Positions 20,304 through 30,361 of a stretch of DNA of 64,000 bases are shown piece after piece. The translations under genes and the position numbers were made by a program. Source of the DNA: Azorinus chamasolen. Lineage: Eukaryota > Mollusca > Bivalvia > Cardiida > Solecurtidae. The notes beneath the pieces are model-generated. The model did no database searches. It had not been told where the DNA came from and saw only the letters and a list, made by a program, of their open reading frames with translations. Each line of letters begins with the position of its first letter. The first letter of the stretch is position 1. The DNA lies in NCBI GenBank assembly GCA_963576725.1, contig OY755243.1, forward strand, positions 35,439,846-35,503,845, in the 5' to 3' direction.

Positions 20304-20402
20304 TCGGTCTGAGCCTGATATCATTTTCAAGCATCTGATTGGACAAAAGCAAGCTCAGAATCTGACCAATCAGATCCTTGATACTGATCTCAGACTCAAG
20401 TA
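20304..20402. repeat. Unclassified ~100-bp inverted repeat
   Basis: GTCTGAGCCTGATATC...AAGCATCTGATTGG pairs imperfectly with CCAATCAGATCCTTGATAC...CTCAGAC, separated by about 25 bp. It matches none of the MITE cores here. Confidence 0.6.
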
Positions 20403-20464
20403 AAAATATTTTATAACCTCGGGGCCAGACCTTCTTCCAGTTCTTCTAAAATGCGTCATGTAAG

Positions 20465-20550
20465 TGGCAACCAGTTTGGATTCTGATCGGTCGAGGTGTT
20501 ACTCGGAGGCTCATCTGGATCTAAACCGTTAGCAGTGGTAATCAAAGATC
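20465..20550. repeat. Family E core
   Basis: GCAACCAGTTTGGATTCTGATC pairs with CTCATCTGGATCTAAACCG around GGTGTTACTCGG; ends not identified. Confidence 0.5.
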
Positions 20551-20609
20551 CACTCGCAAGGTCCATAAGTCATACATTCTGCAGATAGATACAGATACAC
20601 ACATAACAG

Positions 20610-20790
20610 TTCTGATTCATTATTGACCGAGTCTGTTTGTAAGGTCGCCTCCACTGTTAGTTTATGCTAATGACCACTTTAACTTCAAGTGTTTTCCTAG
20701 ATAGTTTCCTGTTTGAATTGTCCCCAAATCTGGTATTTTAATCCTAGTTGACAAATGCAATAACAACTCTGAATTCAACGTGTTTTGAAG
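20610..20790 (+). repeat. Dispersed repeat family J, copy 2
   Basis: TTATTGACCGAGTCTGTTTG, then the shared TTTATGCTAATGACCACTTT and TGGTATTTTAATCC blocks. Confidence 0.6.
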
Positions 20791-20943
20791 CGCCTACACC
20801 ATTCACTGTTTACCTGGACTGCTGGGTTCGGCCAATCTCATTTAGACACAATATGTCTACACTAGCGCCTGTTTTGATTTATATTTCTAAATTGCTCAAT
20901 ATTCCGTGCACACCAGTTTTGTTTTAAAAATAAAACTGGGATC

Positions 20944-21150
20944 CAGATGAGATGTGTAAATTAAAACATTTTTAAGAATATCTTCTTTATTTCTCCATCA
21001 AACCCTATGTTGTGAACATTCTTTAGAATCGTCTCCTTAAACCCTATGTTGTGACCACTCTTTAGAATCGTCTCTTCGAGACGATTCTAAAGAGTGGTCT
21101 CAACATAAGGTTTGGTGGAGAAATGGCGACTTTAGTACCTGAGTTCTTAT
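20944..21150 (+). mobile_element. Family D with duplicated left arm
   Basis: The block AAACCCTATGTTGTGA ... TTTAGAATCGTCTC occurs twice (about 21000 and 21039) before the single right arm. This gives two possible partners for one hairpin arm. Confidence 0.85.
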
Positions 21151-21690
21151 AATATTTATGTATATGTTGCTCTTTATAAAACATTTCTAACGATCAGACA
21201 TAAGTGATCATTAACTCTGCGCACTCTAGCGGCGAATATGAAATCCGTGCAAACGTTTGGCTCCAGAGGAGATGTGTGTATTTATTTTTGGGAAGGAAAA
21301 ACCACTTGCATGTAGAATTGCTGCAGACTACAAAAGTGTGCAGACATTACTGTTTAAGCTTGCAAAAAGTTAAAAGGATAAGATTACGCAAATGGCTGAG
21401 TTTGTAATTTTTGCAGACATAAGGCCCCCAAATATATCCACCTTGTGTATGGTATCCCCAATGCGTAGCTCAACATTAGCCCAAAAACTGCCGTTTATTC
21501 ACATGTTTGAATTATTTTATGAAACAGTAAAACGATATACAAACATAATCACCTTTTCTTAAAAAACTTAAAACTATAGTTATTTGAGGAAGGAGGAGTG
21601 CCTCATTCGGATCCCAACTCTTCTGCCCTTGCTCACCGTCATTCTGTGTTTCTCACTTCTAGTTGCCGCTCCTCCCTGTACCGCATAGTT
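21151..21690. other. Non-coding, nothing recognised
   Basis: No MITE copy and no convincing exon; a short open frame near 21204 lacks splice or codon support. Confidence 0.45.
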
Positions 21691-21707
21691 TCTGTTTGTA
21701 TTTTGTA

Positions 21708-21710
21708 TGT

Positions 21711-21743
<33 letters not shown>

Positions 21744-22005
21744 TGCCTGCCTGCCTGCCTGCCTGACTTTTTTTAAAATCTGTCTCTCTATATCTGTCTC
21801 TCTGTCTGTCTCTTTCTCTCTGTGCCTCCGTCTCTCGGTCTCTCTCTGTCTCTCTCTTTTTCGTCTCTGTCTGTCTGTCTGTCTCTATCTCTCTGTTGAT
21901 GTCTCTCTGTCTTTAATTCTCTCCCCTCTCTCTCTCTCTGTCTCTCTCTCTCTCTCGCTCTGACCTCCGTCTGCTTATCTTTGTCTGTCTCCCTCGTTTG
22001 ATCCC
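21708..22005. repeat. TGCC and TCTG/TCTC microsatellite
   Basis: (TGCC)n at 21714-21765 passes into a 220-bp polypyrimidine run of TCTG and TCTC units. The Ser/Leu-rich and Arg/Glu/Asp-rich frames are by-products. Confidence 0.95.
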
Positions 22006-22019
22006 TCTCTGAACGAAAC

Positions 22020-22440
22020 ACATATTATTTGTACTTATTATACTTCTATTGCAATGTTGACAAAACTGGAACTATACAAATAACTTCGATAAATATCACT
22101 AGACACAAAACAGTATTACTTCATGAAAGTGCCGCGGCATTTAATCCGCCTTGAATAGAAAATAATTATAGACTGGAAGTCTGTCGTTCGTATTCTGGCA
22201 GTATTTCCATAACCCTATGTATGTTAACTAAGTTATAATATTTGCAGACAGTTTGGATTCAGATTAGACGCCGAGCAACTTTACTTTACACCAGGCTCTA
22301 AACCGTTTGATACCCTGATTGAAATATATTGAATATAAATTGCGTGTTGGAGCTGCAGTAGATGGATATTGGCGCATATAAAACTTTGCTCAACATGCTA
22401 CAGTAAAAAGGATATGTATTCTGCAGAGGTAAAAGAAATG
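22020..22440. other. Non-coding, E-core scrap
   Basis: GACAGTTTGGATTCAGATTAGACGCCGAGC (22250-22285) with CAGGCTCTAAACCGTTTG is a decayed E core; nothing else recognised. Confidence 0.45.
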
Positions 22441-22444
22441 AGTT

Positions 22445-22697
22445 CTTAGCCCTTTCCTTGTTGAATATTTATGTAAGAAATAATGACATAATGAATATTT
22501 ATTAGATTAGATTTAATAATGGCATACGAACACAGGATATTTTAGCCACGATAGAAACTGTAGAATCAGGTCTTATTATTTCATAAGCAAACAGAGCAGA
22601 CCCTACTCAGACGGTTCCGACAATAGCCATTTGATCTGAGTCTATACTCTGTTTGCAATGACATCGAAAGAAAGCGTTTATATCAAATAAAGCGTTA
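22445..22697 (-). mobile_element. MITE family A1
   Basis: TTAGCCCTTTCCTTGTTGAA start, TGTAAGAAATAATGACATAA arm, damaged core (GCAGACCCTACTCAGACGG / TTTGATCTGAGTCTATACTC), end AAATAAAGCGTTAA. Confidence 0.8.
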
Positions 22698-22778
22698 ATA
22701 CAAATAGTAGCCCAAGTAATGCAGCGTGGAGCCCATGGGCTAGCTGCAGTATAAAATACAGCCGAGTATAGTATGTTA

Positions 22779-23034
22779 TACAACTCTTTCCTCCATGAAT
22801 ATTCATGTACGAATTAATGACATTATGAATACTAATTAGATACATTTGTTATACTAGCATTTGCACGGACACGGGAAGTTTTGGCCATGGCAGAAACTGT
22901 AGAATCAGATCTCGATTATATCATAAGCAAACAGAGCAGACACTGATCAGACGGCTCCTATAGGAGCCGTCTGATCTGGGTCTACTCTGTTTGCAAAGGC
23001 ATATAAATGCGTATTTATGCAGTAAAGTGATAAA
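22779..23034 (-). mobile_element. MITE family A1, well preserved
   Basis: CTTTCCTCCATGAATATTC start; GTTTTGGCCATGGCAGAAAC. A near-perfect core at 22927-22994 has apex CTCCTATAGGAG; outer end TTATGCAGTAAAGTGATAA. A B scrap (AAGTAATGCAGCGTGGAGC) precedes it. Confidence 0.85.
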
Positions 23035-23204
23035 AATGATGTCTAGTGAGGTTGAGCATCACCGTGGTGGCCTTGATCTTAATGTATAAATATTAGGTTA
23101 CAACCTTGGCATTTAATTGCCCTTTCTCATACATTTACGACAACGTGCTTCTTAACAAGTGATACATTATTTGCTGACCTGACGCAAAAATAATTTGAAT
23201 CCTT

Positions 23205-23395
23205 CTTGTGCTAAGCTCGACCTGACTAGCAAACAGCTTGGATCCAGATGAACTGCCGAGTGACTCGGCGTCTTGTCAGGATCCAAGCTGTTTGACACTT
23301 GGTCAACAATGTCTTAAAATACCGGACGTATCTGATGTAAATAACATTTAAAAACAGGTCAAGATTTTAGCATGCGAAGGGTCGAGAATATCAAT
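23205..23395. mobile_element. MITE family E
   Basis: AGCAAACAGCTTGGATCCAG pairs with GTCAGGATCCAAGCTGTTTG around CCGAGTGACTCGG, with the A/A mismatch. Arm GACACTTGGTCAACAATG and CGTATCTGATGTAAATAAC. Confidence 0.7.
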
Positions 23396-23489
23396 CAAAT
23401 GTCATCTAAACAAAATAGTTTCATGTCTGAAAAGGTTAGTAAAACCCTTCTCAAACGATCACTTCATGACTATATATATAAGAACATGT

Positions 23490-23690
23490 CATTAAAAGTA
23501 AGTTGTTGATTAATGCAGGACGAAAATAATGAAGGTTTTTTCTTTCTGTATAACCGTCGTTTTGTATTAAGTTATCATCAGCCTTTTTCTTCGTGCAAAC
23601 GCCTTTTCAAGCTTTACAATAGAGAAACAGAGTAGACCTAGATCAGACGGTTCATTTGGCGCATCTAAACGGTAAACTTATAATTATAAC
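23490..23690. mobile_element. B fragment followed by half an A core
   Basis: AGTTGTTGATTAATGCAGGAC and TTGTATTAAGTTATCATC (B), then AAACAGAGTAGACCTAGATC and AGACGGTTCATTTGG (A, one arm). Confidence 0.5.
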
Positions 23691-23760
23691 ATATGATAAT
23701 ATATATCATCATCATCACAATCAATCAATCATCATCATCATCATTTTATCATCATCAAGA
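23690..23760. repeat. ATC microsatellite
   Basis: Interrupted (ATC)n / (AATC)n tract. Confidence 0.9.
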
Positions 23761-24074
23761 ACAAAAATAACAGCAACAGTTTAATAAATAAATTATCTGA
23801 AGTGGTGGTAGAACCATTTGAGGACTTCATATGGAAGCAGAGTTTACCAAATTCCAACATTTCATCACGTGATAAATAAAGTCGTTCAAATATTTCGTTC
23901 GGTGAACTTTAGATTCGTGATATTCTTTCCGCTTACGGAGGCAGTAAATGACACGAGCTCAAAAGAAATTACGTCAGTCCCAAATGCACGATTATATTGT
24001 GCGTGGGAGGGCCACACCATTTAGCATCTGTTGACATTATTTAGGAACATGCACATATGTTTTAGAAATAGCTT

Positions 24075-24325
24075 TAATTATCCCTTGCCTGAAAGAGATG
24101 CCGTTTTATGTATTTGCTAACAGAGCAGACCCAGATCAGACGGCTCGTGTAGGAGTCATCTAATCAGAACCCGGCCTGCTCTGTTTGATATTCATATAGT
24201 TAGATTCTACAGTTTCTGTCAATGTTAGACCTACATTTTCATATAAAATGATATAAAAAATAATCGATTGAATATTTATGATGTGATTATTTCTTACATG
24301 AATATTCATTTAGCACAAAATTAAG
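24075..24325 (+). mobile_element. MITE family A1, diverged ends
   Basis: Core GAGCAGACCCAGATCAGACGG with GTGTAGGAGTCATCTAATC and CCGGCCTGCTCTGTTTG; arm GATTATTTCTTACATGAATAT. Both arms carry AGCAGACC, unlike most copies. Confidence 0.7.
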
Positions 24326-24390
24326 AGGAACATTCAGGAAAATTAGACACTTCCCGCCAAACTCTATCTTGTTGGTACTATATCGCAGAG

Positions 24391-24625
24391 CTTCAGATAA
24401 GATGCGTAAATTAAAATATGTTAATATCTTCTCTGTATGCAAAGGCGTTAAAAGGCGCATAGATGGAAGGAAGGGTTAACCCGTTAAAGGCGTATTGATG
24501 CAGGAAATGGGTAACATTTTACTCCATAAATTCACATTTAACGCCTTTGCTTACAGGGTCATTCTGATCTGGGTATTCTCTCTTTGTAAAGGCTTTAAAA
24601 GGCACATCTATGAAGTAACTTATTA
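24391..24625. mobile_element. D and A1 fragments around one TTAACCC
   Basis: CAGATAAGATGCGTAAATTAA is a D left end. It is followed by an A1 short end (GATGGAAGGAAGGGTTAACC) and A1 pieces CCATAAATTCACATTTAACGC and CTGATCTGGGTATTCTC. Confidence 0.55.
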
Positions 24626-24941
24626 TTAGTATTTCACGTGACCAAAGCACTATATACAGAACCCTCTGGCCTTGGTCTACCTGTTTTCCCATTACCCTTT
24701 GTATGAGCGTCATATATAATTGGGTTAAACCATTCGAAAACGTCTTCTATCGTTATATATAAACATAGCTGTCAAAATTGACCGCAATGTGAAACTTTGA
24801 CAATAATTCCACACAGATCTAAACATCGGCAAACTTTAATTCATAGTTTTAAACATTATAAAACAAAACGAGTGCTTCAAGTGGTCTTTAGAAGGAGACT
24901 TCATTTGTGAACCCTCTGCACTATGGTCTTGCTGATTCGCG

Positions 24942-25369
24942 TACAGTAGAGCCTATCTCAAGCGGTCATTTCTTTTTTAACACATTATCCCATAGTGACG
25001 CATTTTTGCGCATCTATAAAAGTCACTTTATGAAACCATTGTGATAAATAGAGCATTTGCTCCTATAGGAGCAAATGCTCAATTTATCACAAAGGTTTCA
25101 GACTACAAAATTCTAAATTTTTCCTTTCCTCTAATTAATGCTCCTTTTCGGTAGATACATTCAAAGAGGTTGGGTCTAAAAATAGCCTAGGAGATAATGA
25201 GTTAACCTGGGGGTAAAAAAGCAGGTGGTTGCTTAATGTAGGGCAAAAGTAATACAGAAAGTCCCTATAGGAGCTTCATACACTACAGTTTACCTGAATT
25301 AAACTTCCACTTGCATATCTACATACCCATTCTTTTTGATGGCCGCTTTAGACGGGATCTATGGTATTA
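24942..25369. mobile_element. MITE family B split by a C insertion
   Basis: TACAGTAGAGCCTATCTCAAG start. After the inserted C it continues GCAGGTGGTTGCTTAATG, GTCCCTATAGGAGCTTC, and GATGGCCGCTTTAGACGGG. Confidence 0.75.
24977..25205 (+). mobile_element. MITE family C, complete, nested in B
   Basis: TTAACACATTATCCCATAG start with GACGCATTTTTGCGC, near-perfect core with CTCCTATAGGAG apex, CCTTTTCGGTAGATAC arm, and a TTAA terminus. Confidence 0.9.
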
Positions 25370-25483
25370 AACTAGGTTTGCGAATATTTCAAAATATTCT
25401 AGTCCAAAGGCCATTTTAGAATGTTAATTTTCTTTAAAAGAAATGCCTCAATGATAAAGTATTTAATAGTGCCGTTAAGCTAG

Positions 25484-25576
25484 CAAACAGTGTGGACCCT
25501 GACCAGTGGAGCACCATGATCTGGGACACCTCAGTCTGTATCTATTATATATTGACGCCAGCCAGAAAAGGGTTAA
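25484..25576. repeat. Decayed H/I-type core with GGGTTAA end
   Basis: AAACAGTGTGGACCCTGACC and CCATGATCTGGGACACC, then AGAAAAGGGTTAA. Confidence 0.45.
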
Positions 25577-26040
25577 AGAACTGGGTGCCCGGGTCCAGAT
25601 AAGTTGCTCAATAAAAATAGGATTAAGTGGTAATCCTCCTGAACAGTGAGAGATGATACCTGTCCGTTTTGAACAACTTTGAGAGGCTTGAAAACCTGAT
25701 AAATGGCTTAATAATGGTATAGAAATAATCAAATACAGATATATGTACTCGGAGCCGAAAATAAGCCGCGTCGCTTTGACAGACACTAACCATATATCGT
25801 CGGCGGATTAATATCTCATTGTTATTCGGTCCGGAGTCACCGTGGTTATGCGGTCATAGAAATGGCATTTTATCTAAAGAGGATTGAGAACTACGCTTGA
25901 CTCTGCAGCTCAGTTACCGGGATTGATGCAAACTGTATAGGTAGACGTCACAAGTGATAAATGCAGCCCATTATCATTTCCGCATTGGATTATTGTTTGT
26001 TTACGTAGCTGTTTCAGAACTGGTTTACAGGCATCTGTGT
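25577..26040. other. Non-coding, nothing recognised
   Basis: No family member seen. A minus-strand open frame (25475-25786) lacks splice or codon-use support. Confidence 0.45.
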
Positions 26041-26263
26041 CAGCCCTTTATTTCATAGGTACTCCTTTGCGAATAGAGAAGGACCAGATCAGACAGCCCC
26101 TGTAAGAGTCGTCAGATCAGGGTCTTCTCTGCTTACTTATGGAATTAGCAATATATTATTGCATGGCTAAACCTTCTTGTGTATATATGTCATTAAAACA
26201 TTCAGTTATTCAAGTCATAATACCATTATTTCTCACATGAATATTAATGAAGTAAATGGTTAA
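26041..26263 (+). mobile_element. MITE family A1
   Basis: CAGCCCTTTATTTCATAGG start, core GACCAGATCAGACAGCCCC / GTCGTCAGATCAGGGTCTTC, arm TATTTCTCACATGAATATTA, end GAAGTAAATGGTTAA. Confidence 0.75.
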
Positions 26264-26623
26264 CGATAAATTGGATTGACTTTGTTCTAAGTTTCAGTGA
26301 ATTTGAACTAAGTTTAGTTAATATTTGTCAACTCCCCCTGCATCTGTTTTATCGTATGTATCATTGTACCAAATTTTAGTACTTTTTCGGATACCAGATT
26401 TCTGAAATAAAAATTGAATTTGACAGCGGGTGTGAATTTTAAAACTTTAACCAATGAGTTATTGCACTGAGTTTATATTGCGATCTTGTATCAAAGTCAG
26501 TGCGAATATCCCTTCCACATATAGGAACAAAGTAGCCATACATTGTCCACTAGCTACAGTATAACCTGCCTATAACGACAATATAATAAATACTCATACG
26601 GGTATATAAGAACACGGGATTGA

Positions 26624-26787
26624 TTAACTATTTCGCTGGTAAATTTTGTCGTCTGCTATTTTTTTATTGTTCTACATTTTTGTTTCAAAACACAGTCAAA
26701 GTAACAAACAATTTGGATCCTGATGAGACGCCGAGTGAACTGTTTGCATAGATAATCATAGATGCGACAATCCAGCGAAAGAGTTAA
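26624..26787. mobile_element. MITE family E, clean TIRs
   Basis: TTAACTATTTCGCTGG and CCAGCGAAAGAGTTAA are inverted ends at TTAA. Arm TTTTGTCGTCTGCTA; core TTGGATCCTGATGAGACGCC has lost its right half. Confidence 0.8.
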
Positions 26788-26837
26788 TGGAGGGCAGTGA
26801 CAGTACACCATGTCTATAGCCGCCATATATCGGATAC

Positions 26838-27005
26838 ATATTGTGGTGTATAAGACTAGGTGGTTGCTTAATGCAGGATAAAAATAATGCAGACTACCAT
26901 AGAGGAGGTTTCAACAAGACTTTCATCCTGCATTAAGCTACCGACTGTTTTATAGACACAATATAGACTTATTGTTGTTGGTCACTATAGAGAGGTTTAC
27001 GGTAT
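26838..27005. mobile_element. MITE family B
   Basis: TAGGTGGTTGCTTAATGCAGG ... CCTGCATTAAGCTACC hairpin with a damaged apex; right TIR CACTATAGAGAGGTTTACGG. Confidence 0.7.
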
Positions 27006-27009
27006 TAAC

Positions 27010-27185
27010 GATTGGCAGGAGAAAGCAGTCGTTTAGCTTTTAGTACTATTGGCAGCAGAAAGCAGTATTTTAGCTTTTAGTAGTCTTGGCAGCAGAAAGC
27101 AGCATTTTCTTAATTTTTAGCACTCTCGGCAGCCGAACGGAGTCTTTTTTCTTAAATCTTAGCACTCATCTGCAGAAAATGCTAT
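27010..27185. repeat. Degenerate ~39-bp tandem array, 4 copies
   Basis: GGCAGCAGAAAGCAG followed by TTTTAGCTTTTAGTA repeats four times with growing divergence to the right. Confidence 0.75.
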
Positions 27186-27309
27186 CTTAATAAATTCTTA
27201 AAAATAAATGTTCTTCCGCTCAAAGATATACTCTAAAATACTTTAACTTGATGTGATCTTAGTCAGCACTTTTTGTAACGCCAGTGTAAGCGTTTCCCGC
27301 ATTCAAAGT

Positions 27310-27540
27310 TTAATTCTTTAGGCGCCAAATTTCTAACTGTCGTCTGCAAACCACGTTTGTTAACCAAGGAACTGAGATAAATAAATGCAACTTTCAAAGG
27401 AATAAAGCACATATATAGAAATAGAGTTTGGGACAAAATGTGAAGTCCCTGATCAGACGCCGCCTTGAAAAAGCGGCTTCTGATCTTGGACTGCACTATT
27501 TGTCGTGGTGCATTTTTGCGATATTGGCGGTGAAAGGGTG
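27310..27540 (-). mobile_element. MITE family F
   Basis: TTAATTCTTTAGGCGCCAAAT start, GTCGTCTGCAAACCACG, core AAGTCCCTGATCAGACGCCG / GGCTTCTGATCTTGGACTGC, end TTGGCGGTGAAAGGGTG without TTAA. Confidence 0.85.
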
Positions 27541-27699
27541 TTTTTTAACTGGTTGTTTTTCTGCATTATTTTCATTTTGATTGGATCTAAACTTCTTGCA
27601 TTTACCGGGCTGCTTCTTCTAATTGAAGGCATGTGTACTAACTTATCTATTCTTACCTAGCTGCTCTAGTCAACATCAACATTAGAGCATAATAATCTC

Positions 27700-27880
27700 C
27701 TTGATAAACCGTGGCGTGACAGTAAGAGAAAAAAACCTCATTCGAACGATCGAATTTTTATCAACTATTTCCCGTAATTTTCGCGGGAGAGCAGTTCCTA
27801 ACAGAAAGCGCCGGAATCGATAACCGACTACGCTCAAGACATGTCCGTACGCCATAAAACATAGTCCTGGAGTGACGTTA
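27700..27880. promoter_or_regulatory. CpG-dense, MITE-free islet
   Basis: CpGs cluster in blocks such as TTCGAACGATCGAAT, CCCGTAATTTTCGCGGG and GCGCCGGAATCGATAACCG, far denser than flanking DNA. It lies about 8 kb before the kinase exon on the same strand. No ORF explains it; a regulatory or unmethylated region is inferred. Confidence 0.3.
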
Positions 27881-27986
27881 CTCAGTATTACACTGTTATG
27901 AAAGACAACTGAACAAAAATGTTAGTGGAGTATTATAGAGTAAACAAATCTACCCCCCCCCCCACTGTCTAAAGCAATCCATTCTT

Positions 27987-28252
27987 TTAACCATGTACCT
28001 CATGAAACGCCATTTTCACTCATTTGCAAACACACAGGAGCTTCCTGATTATGGTCTGCTCTGTTTGCTTATGGAATATATTATATAGATATGATCTTGT
28101 TCTGCCATGACCAATTCTACCATTATCCAAATTCAGTAAATGCACATTGTTTATGCTGTACATTGTTTACACATTGTTTATGATGCACATTGTTTATGAT
28201 GCACATTGTTTATGATGCACATTTGTAATTATTTCACGAGGTAAAGGATTAA
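27987..28252 (+). mobile_element. MITE family A1 with 18-bp array
   Basis: TTAACCATGTACCTCATG start, broken core (CAGGAGCTTCCTGATTATGG), end GAGGTAAAGGATTAA. At 28136-28226 GCACATTGTTTATGAT repeats about five times at 18-bp spacing. Confidence 0.75.
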
Positions 28253-29270
28253 GAACTGATACTATGGAACAGCGTTTTTGTGATTTCGATCAAGAAAAGT
28301 CCGCACAATGGTCATGCGACTATGACATGATAAAACCAATCATTGTTGGGGTGTGGGGGGATTTGAGGTTTGGGACCCTTTCCAATTATAGGTCAGTGGA
28401 TAGGTCTTAGTTGCTTCGTAAATGTGTACAAAAACATACATATTCTTACCAAAAACACCCCTTCAATTTGCAGTAACATTTGCTGAAAATACAGGTTTGG
28501 GCGAGAGAACTTAAACTGCAGAACAAATTGAATCTTATCTGGAATTATCTTACTCTACTAGCCTCCTTCTCCGGTCCTTTCATAAGTATGTCTCAACGAG
28601 GACATTCCAAGAGATAGTATTGCCTATGCCCCTTCATTCTTGCGAAACATGTTCTTGTCTTCCCAGTATCTGAATATTCTGAAACATGAGTATGAAACAA
28701 TTCAATATTCATGAGAAATATTTGACCGATATTTGAAAATATCCAGACAGGTTTATAGGCCCAGTCGCTACCCGCATTTCCTAAACAATTCAGTGTTTTT
28801 CAATAACTACAAATAGCTTGTGGGCCCGTAGGCAAAACTGGCATTGGTTTATTTCATGATTAAGATAATTATACATCAAATGAAAAATTGAACCAGGAAA
28901 ATACTGGTTGGACAATTATTTTCAAATAAAATCAAACCTCGATCTGCGATCACTCAAAAATGTCTATTTCTCGTTTTGAATGTTCTAAACGGCATTCCGC
29001 ATCCAAAAATAGACAGAATTCTGAAGTTTATGTCTGTCAAGAACAAGCACTCCTTGAACTCTTTAAACCGCAGTTTTTCGAAAATTCTGCGACGTTGGCC
29101 AATCAGAGTTGGTTATTCAGTTTTTCCTTTTTTGTGAAGTCTTGGTTATTGCTCCAAAATCAAACTACGGACTGCCAATGACAAGTCTTCATGAAATAGA
29201 CTCGCTTCGCTGACGTTCCGCGCAGCCTAAAGTATAACCTATATGTCACTGCCAATGTTTTACACCTGTG
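28253..29270. other. 1 kb without recognised repeats or exons
   Basis: The longest MITE-free stretch upstream of the exon. A 73-codon frame at 28960 has no splice or codon support; CCAATCAGA-type motifs occur near 29099. Confidence 0.45.
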
Positions 29271-29447
29271 ATTGCCCCTGCTTTGATCAGGGTCTACTCA
29301 GTTTGCTTATGGAATAATATAGACCAGACTCCACATTTTATGTCATTGTCAAACATTCCTGTGTACATGTGCCATAATAACAAGATAATCTAATTGATAT
29401 TCATTATGTCGTCATTTCTAACATGAATATTCAGAGTAAAGGGTTTC
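29271..29447 (+). mobile_element. MITE family A1, left half missing
   Basis: TTTGATCAGGGTCTACTCAG, then ATAGACCAGACTCCACAT, TTGATATTCATTATGTCG and ATTCAGAGTAAAGGG. Confidence 0.7.
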
Positions 29448-29605
29448 TTTTAATTGTACACGGCAGAAAATGTAGAATCCTAACTATATTATTTCATAAG
29501 CAAACAGAGCAAACCCTGATCAGACGGCTCCTACAGTGCAGACCCTGATAAAAGGGGGTCATTAAGAGCCCTTTCACACGAGCCTACGCTGTTTGCAAGG
29601 CCATC
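29448..29605 (-). mobile_element. MITE family A1, rearranged core
   Basis: ACGGCAGAAAATGTAGAATC, GAGCAAACCCTGATCAGACGG, then a second GCAGACCCTGATAAAAG inside the core before CTACGCTGTTTGC. Confidence 0.6.
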
Positions 29606-29734
29606 AGTGACTCGTGTTATTGTTTACCGTTAGAATGTTTTCAACGTTCCATATTTGGAATGCTTAATAACTCGACTTATTTTTAGAAACCAACATGTCA
29701 TTCAACTATTAGCAAGTTTAAAAAAATAGTATAG

Positions 29735-29992
29735 TGACCTGTCGTTTTTATCTATAGATTTGTTTTTTTCCAAACTATTCCATTTTATACAAAAGAGTTT
29801 TGCTTAAATTGACGAGCGAATTTCTCGTGAAGCTCGTGTAGTTGGTTTGACTCGAAGTCCGATTGCCTATACATTGTAGTGATTAAATCAAATAGTATAA
29901 GTTGAACTAGTCGGTTCAATGCTGAGCTCATCTAATACAATAGTGGTATTATCCAAATCTGCGGGTCATCTATAAATAAAAACGACATGTCA
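29735..29992. repeat. 258-bp unit with 25-bp inverted ends
   Basis: TGACCTGTCGTTTTTATCTA at the left pairs with the reverse of TATAAATAAAAACGACATGTCA at the right, with few mismatches. The interior is unique here and holds no hairpin core. Confidence 0.55.
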
Positions 29993-30189
29993 AATCTAAC
30001 GGCTAATAATGATTTCGACAAGGTGTAGAGCAAATCTCATCCTTGCCAGTTTGTGCAGACGACAGCAAGGTAAACATTTTGTATCTCCTGTGAATATGAC
30101 CAATGGCCGTTATATTACGAACATTTGTTTCTTTTTGGAGGTTGCCGAATATACCATAAACCCGCAATACTTGCAGAGAAAAAAATAGA

Positions 30190-30352
30190 CACTTTTAAGC
30201 AGGTGGCCGATTAATGCAGGGTGTAAGTCATGCAGAAATCTCACAGAGCAGCTGTCTATAGGACTTACACCCTGCATAAAACTGCCACCTGTCTCCAAGA
30301 CCGATATTTATACATAATTCAACACCCGATTTAGAGAGGTTTTACTGTAACA
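30190..30352. mobile_element. MITE family B3
   Basis: GCAGGTGGCCGATTAATGCAG ... CCTGCATAAAACTGCCACC hairpin, then CCGATTTAGAGAGGTTTTACTG. Confidence 0.75.
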
Positions 30353-30361
30353 TACTGATTA

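Noticed and set aside
21598..22021. Leu/Ser-rich and Arg/Glu-rich frames
   Set aside because: A microsatellite read in two directions.
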